NCBI RefSeq assembly: GCF_014695395.1
Contig: NZ_JACJOF010000038.1
Span: 248,001 to 312,000 of the forward strand
Direction: 5' to 3'
Length of the DNA: 64,000 nucleotides
Origin: Nodosilinea sp. FACHB-131
GTDB lineage: Bacteria > Cyanobacteriota > Cyanobacteriia > Phormidesmidales > Phormidesmidaceae
The first letter of the stretch is position 1, and every line of letters starts with the position of its first letter. Position numbers and translations under genes: made by a program. Positions 42,812 through 51,650 of the stretch are shown in pieces. The notes beneath the pieces are model-generated. The model saw nothing but the letters and a program-made list of their open reading frames with translations, searched no databases and had not been told where the DNA came from.

Positions 42812-45496
42812 ATGCCCGGTTCATCCCCCTCCGCCGACAGCCAACCGCCCATTCCCGAGCGGCTGGCTAAGCACACGGTGCGCTACGCCGACCACCAATC
42901 GGTAAACTGGGATGACCTGACGCCGATGATGCGCCACTACGTGGAGATGAAGGAGCAGTATCCCCACGCCCTGGTGCTATATCGGGTGGGCGACTTCTTT
43001 GAAACGTTCTTTCAAGATGCGATCGCGATCGCCCGCGAGCTAGAGCTGGTGCTCACCAGCAAAGAGGCGGGCAAGCAGATTGGCCGGGTGCCACTGGCGG
43101 GCATTCCCCACCACGCGCTCGATCGCTACTGCACACTGCTGGTGGAACGGGGCTATGCGATCGCCATCTGCGACCAGGTAGAAGACCCCGCCGTGGCCCA
43201 GGGATTAGTGAAACGCGAAGTTACCCGCGTCATCACCCCCGGCACCGTGATCGAGGAGGGCATGCTGAGTGCCAGCCAAAACAACTTTTTGGCCTCGGTG
43301 GTGGTGGCCGGTCACCACTGGGGGCTGGCCCACGCCGATGTCTCCACCGGAGAATTCTTGACGACCCAAGGGGAAGACCTCGACCAGCTCTGTCAGGAGC
43401 TGCTCAGGCTCCAGCCCGCTGAGGTGCTGTTTCCGGTGGATGCGCCCAACCTGGGGGCGATGCTCAGGCCGGGAGACCACTCTGACCAGCTGCCGGACTG
43501 CTTGCCGCGTCAGTTTTGCTACACTCTGCGGCCCCAGGGCCCCTATAGCCAGAGCGAGGCGCGGCAGCGATTGTTGCAACGGTTTCGGCTGCGGTCGCTG
43601 GAAGGCCTCGGCTGCGACCATCTGCCCCTGGCGGTGCGGGCGGCGGGTGGCCTGCTGCACTATGTCGAAGAAACACAGAAGACCGTGCAGGCTCCGCTCC
43701 AACCCCTCTGCACCTATACCCTGTCTGCCTACCTGGTAATTGATCACCAGACCCGCCGCAATTTAGAAATCACCCAGACGGCGCGCGATGGCACCTACAA
43801 CGGCTCTTTGCTGTGGGCGCTCGATCGCACCGTTACGGCCATGGGCGGTCGCACCCTGCGCCGCTGGCTGCTGCAACCGCTGTTGGATGTGAAGGGCATT
43901 CAACAGCGACAGTCCACCATTGTGGAACTGTTGCAGGACGGCAATTTGCGGCAGATGCTCCAGCACAAACTGAAGCAGATCTATGACCTAGAGCGGCTGG
44001 CGGGTCGGGCCGGATCTGGAACCGCCAATGCCCGGGATCTCGTCGCCCTAGCGGATTCGTTTTTGCGCCTGCCGGATCTGGCTGCTTTGGCAGAACAGGC
44101 CCAGTCGCCTTACTTAAAGGCGCTACAGTACGTGCCGCCGGAGCTGGAGCAGCTGGGGCAGACGCTGCGATCGCACCTGGTCGAAACCCCGCCCCTCTAC
44201 CTCACCGAGGGCCACCTGATTCGCGATGGCGTCAACGCCCAGCTCGACGACCTGCGCCAGCAGGCGGTGGACGACCAAAAGTGGATCGCGGAGCTGGAGC
44301 CCGCCGAGCGCCAGCGCACCGGCATCTCCACCCTCAAAGTCGGCTTTAACAAAGCCTTTGGCTACTACATCAGTGTTTCCCGCGCCCGCGCCGACCAGGC
44401 CCCCGACGACTACATCCGCAAGCAGACTCTCACCAACGAAGAGCGCTACATCACCCCCGAACTTAAGGAGCGGGAAACCCGGGTATTCAACGTTGAGTCT
44501 GAGATCAATGCCCTGGAGTACGAAATCTTCAACCGGCTGCGCGAGCAGGTGGGCGAGCAGGTCGAACTGATTCGCAAAGTAGCCTCAGCGGTAGCGGCGG
44601 CAGATGTGCTGTGCGGCCTGGCGGAGGTCGCTATCTTCCAGGGCTACTGCTGCCCCGAGATGGATGAATCAAGGGCGATCGCCGTCACCGAGGGCCGCCA
44701 CCCGGTTGTCGAGCAACTGCTCCCCGCTGGGTTCTTTGTACCCAACTCCAACTACATGGGGACGATCCCCAGCGATCGCGAGGCCACGGCCCCCCAAGAC
44801 CTGATCATTCTCACCGGCCCCAATGCCAGCGGCAAGAGCTGCTACCTGCGCCAGGTGGGACTGATTCAGCTGATGGCGCAGATGGGTAGCTTTGTGCCCG
44901 CTAAGGCAGCGCGTCTGGGGGTGTGCGATCGCATCTTCACCCGCGTCGGTGCCGTTGACGACCTCGCTAGCGGCCAATCCACCTTCATGGTTGAAATGAA
45001 TGAGACCGCGAATATTTTGAATCACGCCACGCCCAGATCCCTGGTGCTGCTGGATGAAATTGGTCGGGGCACCGCCACCTTCGACGGCCTCTCCATCGCT
45101 TGGGCGGTAGCCGAGCACTTGGCTGTAGAGCTTCAATCCCGCACCATTTTCGCCACCCACTACCACGAGCTAAATGAGCTGGCGGCGCTGATTCCCAACG
45201 TCGCTAACTACCAGGTCACGGTTAAAGAAATGCCCGACCAGATCATCTTCCTCCACCAGGTGCAGCCCGGTGGAGCCGACAAATCCTACGGCATTGAGGC
45301 AGGGCGGCTAGCAGGTTTGCCAACGTCTGTCATTCAACGCGCCAGAGATGTGATGCGTGAGATCGAGCGCAACAGCACCATCGCCGTGGGCTTGCGGGGG
45401 GAAGTGCCCAAACTGAGTAAGCCTCGCCGCCGCTTGAAGGATTTGACAGAAACTTACGACCCTTCAGAACAGCTCGATCTGTTTGGTCAACCTTGA
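42812..45496 (+). CDS. mutS: DNA mismatch repair protein MutS
   Basis: 894 residues, full domain set. Mismatch-binding domain I near [29 protein letters not shown] (read in parts; the F-x-E wedge appears as DFFETF). Connector, lever and clamp follow, then ATPase with Walker A GPNASGKS from 669, Walker [12 protein letters not shown] and the HYHEL segment. MutS recognises mispaired bases and recruits MutL, which is not nearby. A short Ser/Pro-rich N-terminal extension precedes domain I. It marks the left edge of the AT-rich island. Confidence 0.96.
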   Translation: MPGSSPSADSQPPIPERLAKHTVRYADHQSVNWDDLTPMMRHYVEMKEQYPHALVLYRVGDFFETFFQDAIAIARELELVLTSKEAGKQIGRVPLAGIPHHALDRYCTLLVERGYAIAICDQVEDPAVAQGLVKREVTRVITPGTVIEEGMLSASQNNFLASVVVAGHHWGLAHADVSTGEFLTTQGEDLDQLCQELLRLQPAEVLFPVDAPNLGAMLRPGDHSDQLPDCLPRQFCYTLRPQGPYSQSEARQRLLQRFRLRSLEGLGCDHLPLAVRAAGGLLHYVEETQKTVQAPLQPLCTYTLSAYLVIDHQTRRNLEITQTARDGTYNGSLLWALDRTVTAMGGRTLRRWLLQPLLDVKGIQQRQSTIVELLQDGNLRQMLQHKLKQIYDLERLAGRAGSGTANARDLVALADSFLRLPDLAALAEQAQSPYLKALQYVPPELEQLGQTLRSHLVETPPLYLTEGHLIRDGVNAQLDDLRQQAVDDQKWIAELEPAERQRTGISTLKVGFNKAFGYYISVSRARADQAPDDYIRKQTLTNEERYITPELKERETRVFNVESEINALEYEIFNRLREQVGEQVELIRKVASAVAAADVLCGLAEVAIFQGYCCPEMDESRAIAVTEGRHPVVEQLLPAGFFVPNSNYMGTIPSDREATAPQDLIILTGPNASGKSCYLRQVGLIQLMAQMGSFVPAKAARLGVCDRIFTRVGAVDDLASGQSTFMVEMNETANILNHATPRSLVLLDEIGRGTATFDGLSIAWAVAEHLAVELQSRTIFATHYHELNELAALIPNVANYQVTVKEMPDQIIFLHQVQPGGADKSYGIEAGRLAGLPTSVIQRARDVMREIERNSTIAVGLRGEVPKLSKPRRRLKDLTETYDPSEQLDLFGQP

Positions 45497-45930
45497 CTCT
45501 GACCTAGGCGATCAGTACGCGAATTTCTCTGTGGTTGATGTTAAATCATTTTGGTCTTGAGGCTGCAATGTTTAACCCGAATAGCCTTGCTCACTGAGCA
45601 ATCGCGGTGCTTGAGATAATTACCTGGATGAATGCTGAATAACCTAGGAAATAGGAATCTTATCCAGCACTTTTGACGAAATAAGATCCTCGATCTCCAG
45701 GATTAACCATCAGATCTGCCGAATAACACCCTAAGACCTCGGATGTATACAGCAAATATTCTGTTTAATTCCCTAAAACTGGGTATTATCCCGTGCATGT
45801 GCTGGATAATGTGGAGAGTACAGAGTCTTATCCAGCGAATCCGACACTTAATACATAGTTATGTCGCTTAGGCTGTCTACTGTACTTAGAGCTTATGTGC
45901 CGGAGCTTGAAGTCAAATCATCACGAGGTT
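45497..45930. other. AT-rich non-coding gap with recurring TTATCCAGC motif
   Basis: 434 bases between mutS and the CPBP gene. CTTATCCAGC occurs at about 45659 and 45828 on the plus strand, and as GCTGGATAA at about 45801; related GCTGAATAA is near 45634. No intact gene; may be a decayed mobile element or recombination scar at the island edge. Confidence 0.5.
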
Positions 45931-46887
45931 TTAGTCTCTAGCTCTCATACCAAGTTTGCCTCGTGTTTTTGCAATCAAAAGTAAGGCAACAATCGCCGTT
46001 GGAATCAGCAAGTTGATTTCAGTAAATAGCTGAGGAATAAAGTTTTCAGACTCTACTCTACCCCCCAATCCCATCGAATCGTTGATTAAACCGTGCATGG
46101 CGATCGCAACGATTGTGGTTTGCCCTAACCGACTCCAGAAATAGGTCATCAGAATTGAGACAAACGTTAACCGGAGTGTAAAAGCAGCGAGATAAACGAA
46201 TCCTCCAACTAAGCCAAAAATATTAAATAGATCATATTTGACAGGAAAATGCCAAAATCCCCACAAAAATCCTAGAAAGAGAGTTGCTTTAAGCGGGCTA
46301 AATCGCTGTAGCAATAAAGGCAGAGCAAATCCCCGCCAGCCATTTTCTTCAAATAAACCACCGATATCCAGGAACAGCATAATACCTAAACTAACCAGGA
46401 AGTGAACTGGGGAGAAGTTGACATCCCAGACGAGGAAACCTGGAAACATTAGCTTATTTAACCCAGCAGCAGCAAGGTTGATCAGGCTAAACAGGACAAT
46501 ACAGACTCCCCAAATCTTGAGGGCGCTTTGGTAAGAAATTTTTTTCCCAAAAAAGCGAAAGCGAGTTTTTAGATTAGTAATTCCAGCTTGCCCAAAGGCA
46601 ATTTTGGCAACGATGAAAACTGCGATATCGACAGCTGCAACTTGAACGATTGCCAAGAAGACTCCAGGAAATGCACTGGGGACTGCTAAAACGACTCGGA
46701 ACGCAGTGACTAGATCTGTTTTGAAAGGAATGCCAGATATTTCGATCGCATTCATTAGTACATCAGCAGCACCCGTAAAATAAAAGATTGGAATAATCGC
46801 AATTTCGATCAAAATTGAAATGATATAAAACCAGATCAACGGGTGTACCTTGATGCTGGTTACTACAGCAGTATGATTTAGTTTCAT
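45931..46887 (-). CDS. CPBP family intramembrane glutamic endopeptidase
   Basis: 318 residues from the ATG at 46887. Eight or so hydrophobic helices. The CPBP/Abi signature EENGWRGF (Glu180, Glu181, Arg185) and the later FLWGFWHFP and AMHGLINDS histidine motifs are all intact, so it should be an active membrane protease. Relatives process prenylated proteins or bacteriocin-type peptides or give immunity to them. AT-rich codon use, unlike mutS. Divergent from a histidine kinase/response regulator pair by 165 bp. A GTGGAGGA inverted repeat overlaps the region just before the start. Confidence 0.88.
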   Translation of the reverse strand: MKLNHTAVVTSIKVHPLIWFYIISILIEIAIIPIFYFTGAADVLMNAIEISGIPFKTDLVTAFRVVLAVPSAFPGVFLAIVQVAAVDIAVFIVAKIAFGQAGITNLKTRFRFFGKKISYQSALKIWGVCIVLFSLINLAAAGLNKLMFPGFLVWDVNFSPVHFLVSLGIMLFLDIGGLFEENGWRGFALPLLLQRFSPLKATLFLGFLWGFWHFPVKYDLFNIFGLVGGFVYLAAFTLRLTFVSILMTYFWSRLGQTTIVAIAMHGLINDSMGLGGRVESENFIPQLFTEINLLIPTAIVALLLIAKTRGKLGMRARD

Positions 46888-46888
46888 G

Positions 46889-46917
46889 TGTGGAGGAAGA
46901 TAGCGATATCCTCCACA
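46889..46917. promoter_or_regulatory. Inverted repeat at the CPBP start
   Basis: TGTGGAGGA (46889-46897) and TCCTCCACA (46909-46917) are exact complements around an 11-base spacer, ending one base before the CPBP ATG on the minus strand. It could be an operator for the divergently encoded regulator or an RNA hairpin controlling translation. Confidence 0.5.
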
Positions 46918-47052
46918 AACTATCAACGAGTGGCAACCCTAGCTATAGCCCAGTGTCATCAATCTTTATGACACCAGTCATATGCTAGATGAATCCAAAT
47001 CAGTTAGGGTAACGGTGCGCCTTCGTCGTAGGACTTCAGCACCTTAATCACC

Positions 47053-48216
47053 ATGAGCTTTGATCTTGATTTATCCCCAACAATCTATCGCCTACTGCGT
47101 TATGTAGAGTGGACATTAGTAGCGATCATTGCGTTTAACAGTGCGGTCAATGGTGAAGCCAATGCTTGGCTGGGTATGCTTTTCCTTATCGCTTTTGCTC
47201 TATTGAGTTTAGTTCTGCCAATTCATCGCCCTCTTTGGCAGCGAAGAGGATACGTTACTCTAGGCCTTTCTCTCGTTATCATCGCTTACTCACTTGGCAT
47301 TGATTTCAATATATTTCTCTATCTCTATATTGCCAAAAGCTGCTTTCTGCTCGATCGGAGAAGCATTATTGTAATAGTAGTTGTGACAGCAATTATTAGT
47401 ACGCCGATTTATGTAGAAGCACTGCCAAAAATACTTCAGGAATTCTCGTGCCCTTTAGCGAATAATCCTAGCGAAATCCAAAAATTTACGGTTAATTATT
47501 TAGGAAATTACTTGACAGGTAATACGTTTGCAATCTTGTTTAGTTCAATGGTGATTGCAGAGCAGAAAAGCCGAAAACGAGCAGAAGCACTAGCTCAGCA
47601 AGTGGAAAGTTTGGGGATTGCACTTGAACGTACTCGTATTGCTCGTGACATTCATGATTCATTAGGGCATACTTTGACGAATCTGCAAGTTCAGTTGGCA
47701 GTAGCTCAAGAGTTTCGTCAGCACAATCTAGCTCAATCATTTCGAGCGGTCGATCTGGCAAAAGGTTTAGCGGATCAATGTATTGAGGATGTCAGTCAAT
47801 CACTCTCTGCTATGCGGCAACCCAATTTCAACTTGAATCAAGCCCTCAACTCGTTAATTGAACAGGTCAGGCAAAATCAGGCTTGGCAGATTGAGTGGCA
47901 AATGAATCTACCGGATCTTCCCCTATCGGTGAGCTATAACCTTTACTGCATTGTTAAAGAAGGACTCATTAATATCCAAAAACACGCTCAGGCATCGAGG
48001 ATTTGCATTAGGGGAGAGCGAACCCCTGAAGAAATTATTTTAGAGATCGATGATAATGGTCGGGGGTTTGACCTTCAGAAATCCAGAATAGGTTTTGGCT
48101 TAAAGGGCATTGATGAACGAGTACAATCACTCAATGGGCGATTTGAAATTCACAGTCAACTTAATCAAGGTACGCAAATTCGGATCGTCGTTCCTTGTCT
48201 GTCACAATTAAGATGA
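47053..48216 (+). CDS. NarX-type sensor histidine kinase (HisKA_3)
   Basis: 387 residues. About five membrane helices in the first 170 residues, with little extracytoplasmic loop, so it may sense within the membrane. HisKA_3 dimerisation motif with phosphoacceptor His201 in ARDIHDSLGHTLTN. HATPase_c follows: NIQKHAQ, DDNGRGFD and GFGLKGIDERV, all as in LiaS/DesK-like kinases. The TGA stop overlaps the ATG of the following response regulator (ATGA), so the two are translationally coupled. AT-rich relative to the flanking core genome. Confidence 0.92.
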   Translation: MSFDLDLSPTIYRLLRYVEWTLVAIIAFNSAVNGEANAWLGMLFLIAFALLSLVLPIHRPLWQRRGYVTLGLSLVIIAYSLGIDFNIFLYLYIAKSCFLLDRRSIIVIVVVTAIISTPIYVEALPKILQEFSCPLANNPSEIQKFTVNYLGNYLTGNTFAILFSSMVIAEQKSRKRAEALAQQVESLGIALERTRIARDIHDSLGHTLTNLQVQLAVAQEFRQHNLAQSFRAVDLAKGLADQCIEDVSQSLSAMRQPNFNLNQALNSLIEQVRQNQAWQIEWQMNLPDLPLSVSYNLYCIVKEGLINIQKHAQASRICIRGERTPEEIILEIDDNGRGFDLQKSRIGFGLKGIDERVQSLNGRFEIHSQLNQGTQIRIVVPCLSQLR

Positions 48217-48851
48217 TTCGAGTTTTACTGGTGGACGATCAAGACATTTTTCGCCAAGGGTTAGCAGCGTTGCTCTCGGTGAGGAAGGATATTAGTGTCG
48301 TAGGGGAAGGCTGCAATGGACAAGAGGCGATCACCCTTGCGGCAGAATTACAGCCTAATGTTGTTTTAATGGATGTGCGGATGCCCATCTGCGATGGTGT
48401 AATCGCAACTCACGAGATTCACCAGCAATATCCGTGGATTCAGATTGTCGTACTGACTACTTTTGACGATGATGAATATATTTGGCGATCGCTGCAATCA
48501 GGCGCGATCGGTTATTTGCTTAAACGGACTCCCGCAGATCAGGTTGTTTCCACAATTCGCTCAGCATATTTGGGGTACAGTCAATTGAGTCCAACGATTG
48601 CTTCTAAAGTTTTTAATCAATTGAGTTCAAGGCAGTCTCTTCCCGAAGTGGTCGAGCATTCTCAATTAAGTAAGCGCGAACTAGAGGTACTAAAGTTGAT
48701 TGGTCAAGGTAAAAATAATCAGGAAATTGCTCAGATTCTGCATTTGAGTGATGGAACAGTCAGAAATTATGTGACTCGAATTTTGAGCCAGCTCAATTTG
48801 CGAGATCGTATCCAAGCGGTACTTTGGGCACAGCAGCATCTAACCAATTGA
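48213..48851 (+). CDS. NarL/LuxR-type response regulator
   Basis: 212 residues from the ATG at 48213. An N-terminal receiver has the acidic pair in LLVDDQD, phosphoacceptor Asp54 in LMDVRMP, and the usual Thr and Lys (VVLTTFDD, LLKRTPADQ). A C-terminal LuxR HTH follows (SKRELEVLKLIGQGKNNQEIAQ, LSDGTVRNYVTRIL). It pairs with the preceding kinase through a 4-bp overlap. Its probable target is the divergent CPBP gene, inferred from layout and the inverted repeat there. Confidence 0.93.
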   Translation: MIRVLLVDDQDIFRQGLAALLSVRKDISVVGEGCNGQEAITLAAELQPNVVLMDVRMPICDGVIATHEIHQQYPWIQIVVLTTFDDDEYIWRSLQSGAIGYLLKRTPADQVVSTIRSAYLGYSQLSPTIASKVFNQLSSRQSLPEVVEHSQLSKRELEVLKLIGQGKNNQEIAQILHLSDGTVRNYVTRILSQLNLRDRIQAVLWAQQHLTN

Positions 48852-49032
48852 AGATGAGGGAGGCGATCGCACCATACATTACATTGGTGTAGACGGCTCA
48901 GAGGCTATTGGCGAGAGTTTGAAGTTATCACTGCCGCACAATTTCACCGTTATGCCGGAACGACCTAGTTGGGCCGTAACCGAAATCCTATCCGTTGGTG
49001 TTCAGGGTCAAATCACCCAACTCTGTCAGTGA
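48844..49032 (+). pseudogene. Open remnant without start codon, unclassified
   Basis: A 62-codon stop-free stretch ending TGA at 49030-49032, beginning after a stop with no suitable start. Reads like the tail of a polar protein (YIGVDGSEAIGESLKL, SWAVTEILSVGVQ). No family recognised. It lies between the response regulator and a broken acetyltransferase, in a zone of decayed genes, so a fragment is more likely than a gene. Confidence 0.3.
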
Positions 49033-49162
49033 GGCAATGCTTTGGAGGTGTCACCTTAGCAGTTCTTCTAAATTGGCAATTGTTGAACGATATAATTTTG
49101 CACAGTATTAGATGTCGATGCTGAAGCCGTTAGTATGAGATTAGCCAGAGGAGGGTAGGAGT

Positions 49163-49491
49163 GTGGACTTTGAAAACCGGAATGTTGAAGCAACAGGCAT
49201 CCGCATTTCTGTCACAGACAACGGGGCTGAGATTGGTCGAGCATACATCTACATAATGCATAACGACTTGCACGATCAGCCATTTGTCTGATGGAGGATG
49301 TATATGTTGATGAAGCCTATCGAGGTCAAGGTGTGGGTTCAGAACTCGTTAACCAAGTAATTGTGTTAGCTAAAAGAGCAAATTGCTACAAGCTCATTGC
49401 AACGAACCGCACTTCTAAATCCAAAGTTCATGAACTGTATCAGCGACTAGGATTTACTCAACATGGAGTTGAGTTTCGTATTAACTTGTGA
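49163..49491 (+). pseudogene. GNAT acetyltransferase broken by a one-base deletion
   Basis: GTG at 49163 follows AGGAGGGTAGGAG, a strong ribosome site. Frame one reads to TGA at 49289-49291 (ending NDLHDQPFV). Shifting by one base continues LMEDVYVDEAYRGQGVGSEL, the acetyl-CoA loop of the GNAT fold, and ends at 49491 (LGFTQHGVEFRINL). One added base after PF would restore a continuous protein of about 109 residues, with GLMED as usual in this family. It is therefore a recent frameshift or a sequencing error. Substrate unknown. Contained in the AT-rich island. Confidence 0.85.
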
Positions 49492-49613
49492 GAACCTGCG
49501 GCATAACAATTTCGCTGGAGCGGGCTGTTGAATGCCTCTGGTGTGTACGTTAGGTTATTTACAGCCGCTCAGCCAAACCGTTAGCTTCGGTAGCTCTTAA
49601 TTTGACCTTTGAC

Positions 49614-49910
49614 CTAAGTGCGAAAAGTTTTTACCAGTTCTAAATAATCCACCGTTTCGACCTGTTGTAGAAAACTAGCGATTTTAGTGATGGGTAAGTT
49701 GAGAAAAACCTGGATAGAGGAAGCCATTATACAACCCTGGTTTTGAAGCTATTGAATCGATAGTGTAGTGCCGTTGTACACCCACACTTCTAAAACTCCC
49801 AAGTCAGCATAGAGCGTTAGTCAACCACGAAACACGCTAGTGACATCAATCTCAACTACTAAATCAGAGGGCGGATCAGTCACCAGCGACAGGCGCTTTT
49901 TACCGTGCAC
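49614..49910 (-). pseudogene. Uma2 family (DUF820) endonuclease remnant
   Basis: Minus-strand fragments of the Uma2 fold in at least two frames: RLSLVTDPPSDLVVEIDVTS (the PD-(D/E)xK-like core), then after a stop YADLGVLEVWVYNGTTLSI, then, after an in-frame stop, IQVFLNLPITKIASFL and a terminal YLELVKTFRT. Uma2 genes are multicopy accessory genes in filamentous cyanobacteria. The interruptions show decay. It lies at the right edge of the island, 40 bp before the urate hydroxylase stop. Confidence 0.7.
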
Positions 49911-49954
49911 CTAGCTATCTAGGTTTGTTCAAGCCGCTCTCAGAATCGTTCTAC

Positions 49955-51115
49955 CTAGCCCATGGGGCCAGCTAAAATCACCTTAGCTAGGGCGTCAATG
50001 ACGGCCTCGGGCGGTTCTTGCTTGAGGTCGCTGTACCACTGCTCGGTGGCCTCGGGCACGTAGCCATAGATGAGGCTGGTGCGCTTGCGGGCCTTGAGCA
50101 CTAGCTCGGCGGTGCGGTCTTTGCGGGCTGCCTCATAGCGTTTGAGGGCATCGGCCACGCCAATATTGGTGGTGTGCAGGTAGCGGGTCAGTACCTCGGC
50201 ATCTTCGATCGCCTGACAGCCACCTTGGCCTAGGGTGGGGGTAGTGGCGTGGGCTGAGTCACCCAGCAGGGCAATGCGACCTTTCACCAGGTGCTCCAGA
50301 GGGTCGATGTCGCCAATCTCTAGGCGATTGGTCTGCTCTGGGTCAAGGGCTTGAATGAGCTTTTGCACCGGCTTGGGCCAGCCCTGAAAGATTTTGGCCA
50401 ATTCATCCTGGCGGTAGGCGGGCTCAACCTGGGTGCCCTCAGCCATCGGTGCGCCAAAGAAAAAGTAAAAGCGATCGCCTCCAACCGGCATCATCGAGGC
50501 GCGCTTGCTATCGCCCACGTAGAGCACCCACAGATTTGGGTCACACAGTTCAGGCTCAGCCTTGACCAGGCCATTCCAGTTGACGTAGCGGGCGTAGCGG
50601 CGATCGATCTGCCCCACCACATGGGCGCGCACTGCGGAATGAATGCCGTCGGCTCCCACCACTAGGTCACCGCTGATTCGTTCCCCATTTTCAAAGATGA
50701 CGGTGACGCTGTGTTCGTCTTGCTCAACACCGGTACAGAGCATGCCCAGGTGCACATCCTCGCGGCCAAAGGCTTCGAGCAGCATGGTTTGCAGATCGGT
50801 GCGGGCGACGGGGTAGGGGCGCTGGCCCACCTGCTCAAATAGGGGGCGCAGATCGATGTAACTGAGGGATTCATCGGTGTGGCTGCGATACTCCATGGCG
50901 TTCATCTCACCGCCAATGGCGGCCAGCTTTTCCCCTAAACCCAGGCGGTTGAGCACCTTGACCCCGTTCGACCAGAGCGAAATACCGGCGCCAGCAGGAC
51001 GCAGCTCCTGGGCGCGATCGTAAATTTCGACCTGGTACCCTGCCTGCCGCATGGCAATGCCCGTGGTTAATCCGCCGATTCCGGCTCCGATAATCACCAC
51101 CTTCAGGTTGTACAT
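49955..51115 (-). CDS. hpxO: FAD-dependent urate hydroxylase-like monooxygenase (HpxO)
   Basis: 386 residues. FAD-binding GAGIGGLTTG near the N-terminus, the DG fingerprint LVVGADGIHSAVR, and the GDSAHATTPTLGQGGCQAIEDA motif of class A flavin monooxygenases. Segments AGISLWSNGVKVLNRLG, RYVNWNGLV, SKRASMMPVGGDRFYFFF and WPKPVQKLIQALDPEQTNRLEI agree closely with remembered Klebsiella HpxO, which oxidises urate to 5-hydroxyisourate, including the Arg and Tyr of its urate site. Other purine-degradation genes are absent in this window. It could instead be a zeaxanthin-epoxidase-like or salicylate-hydroxylase relative, but the HpxO-specific segments argue against that. Confidence 0.75.
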   Translation of the reverse strand: MYNLKVVIIGAGIGGLTTGIAMRQAGYQVEIYDRAQELRPAGAGISLWSNGVKVLNRLGLGEKLAAIGGEMNAMEYRSHTDESLSYIDLRPLFEQVGQRPYPVARTDLQTMLLEAFGREDVHLGMLCTGVEQDEHSVTVIFENGERISGDLVVGADGIHSAVRAHVVGQIDRRYARYVNWNGLVKAEPELCDPNLWVLYVGDSKRASMMPVGGDRFYFFFGAPMAEGTQVEPAYRQDELAKIFQGWPKPVQKLIQALDPEQTNRLEIGDIDPLEHLVKGRIALLGDSAHATTPTLGQGGCQAIEDAEVLTRYLHTTNIGVADALKRYEAARKDRTAELVLKARKRTSLIYGYVPEATEQWYSDLKQEPPEAVIDALAKVILAGPMG

Positions 51116-51440
51116 GGGTCGCTCCTAACTGCTGTGATGGGTGGGGCATGTCTGTGAAGGGGCGTGTTGCCAAAGCGGTTGCACGCTGGCTCAGAGCCTA
51201 AGATCTCATGAGCAATAGCTTCACTATAAAAAACAAATTGTATACAGTGCACAGCTATGGGCGTCTAGGTTAGCAGTGGCGCTTAGCACCGTCAACCGTA
51301 AAAATCGGCTGGGCAGTATTTAACTCAATCTTTAAGAACCTGCCAAATTGTTCACCAATTTGTTACTGCTGCTACATCTGAAATAGCTGGATTTTTTTTG
51401 GCCACACAGAAAAGGTAACTGTCCAGATTGGAATACCATC
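51116..51440. other. Intergenic region between hpxO and the PatX-like gene
   Basis: 325 bases between divergent genes. TTGTATACA (51238-51246) holds a TGTATACA palindrome near the hpxO side. CAAATTG-TTCAC-CAATTTG (51344-51362) is a perfect 7-bp inverted repeat near the small gene. Both are operator-like; no gene seen. Confidence 0.6.
51344..51362. promoter_or_regulatory. Operator-like inverted repeat before small secreted peptide
   Basis: CAAATTG TTCAC CAATTTG: exact 7-bp dyad with a five-base spacer, 78 bases before the ATG at 51441. Regulator not known. Confidence 0.45.
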
Positions 51441-51650
51441 ATGTGGCATCGTTTCTCTGTAGTGTTGGCTGCTGTTTTAGTTGGTGGCGTGGGTGGTCTG
51501 AGCTATGTGGCGCTGTCTCCGCAGACGGCTGCTGCCCCGTTATCTCCTGGCAGCGAGGGCGTTGAGGTTAATGCGGATACGGTTGTTAGTAGTTACGTTC
51601 AGGGCAAAAAACGGTCGGGCAGCGGGCGGCGACAGATGCGCGGCAGCTAG
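51441..51650 (+). CDS. Small secreted peptide with PatX/PatS-like C-terminal motif
   Basis: 69 residues. A clear N-terminal signal peptide (VVLAAVLVGGVGGLSYVAL, cleavage near TAAAP). The short mature part ends GKKRSGSGRRQMRGS. The RSGSGRR block is one residue from RGSGR, the pentapeptide of the PatS and PatX heterocyst inhibitors; PatX proteins are small, with a signal peptide and HRGSGRR tail. PatX-like genes occur also in cyanobacteria without heterocysts. The ATG at 51441 is the only sensible start. Its stop overlaps the convergent kinase stop by four bases. Identity is a resemblance, not proven. Confidence 0.65.
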   Translation: MWHRFSVVLAAVLVGGVGGLSYVALSPQTAAAPLSPGSEGVEVNADTVVSSYVQGKKRSGSGRRQMRGS

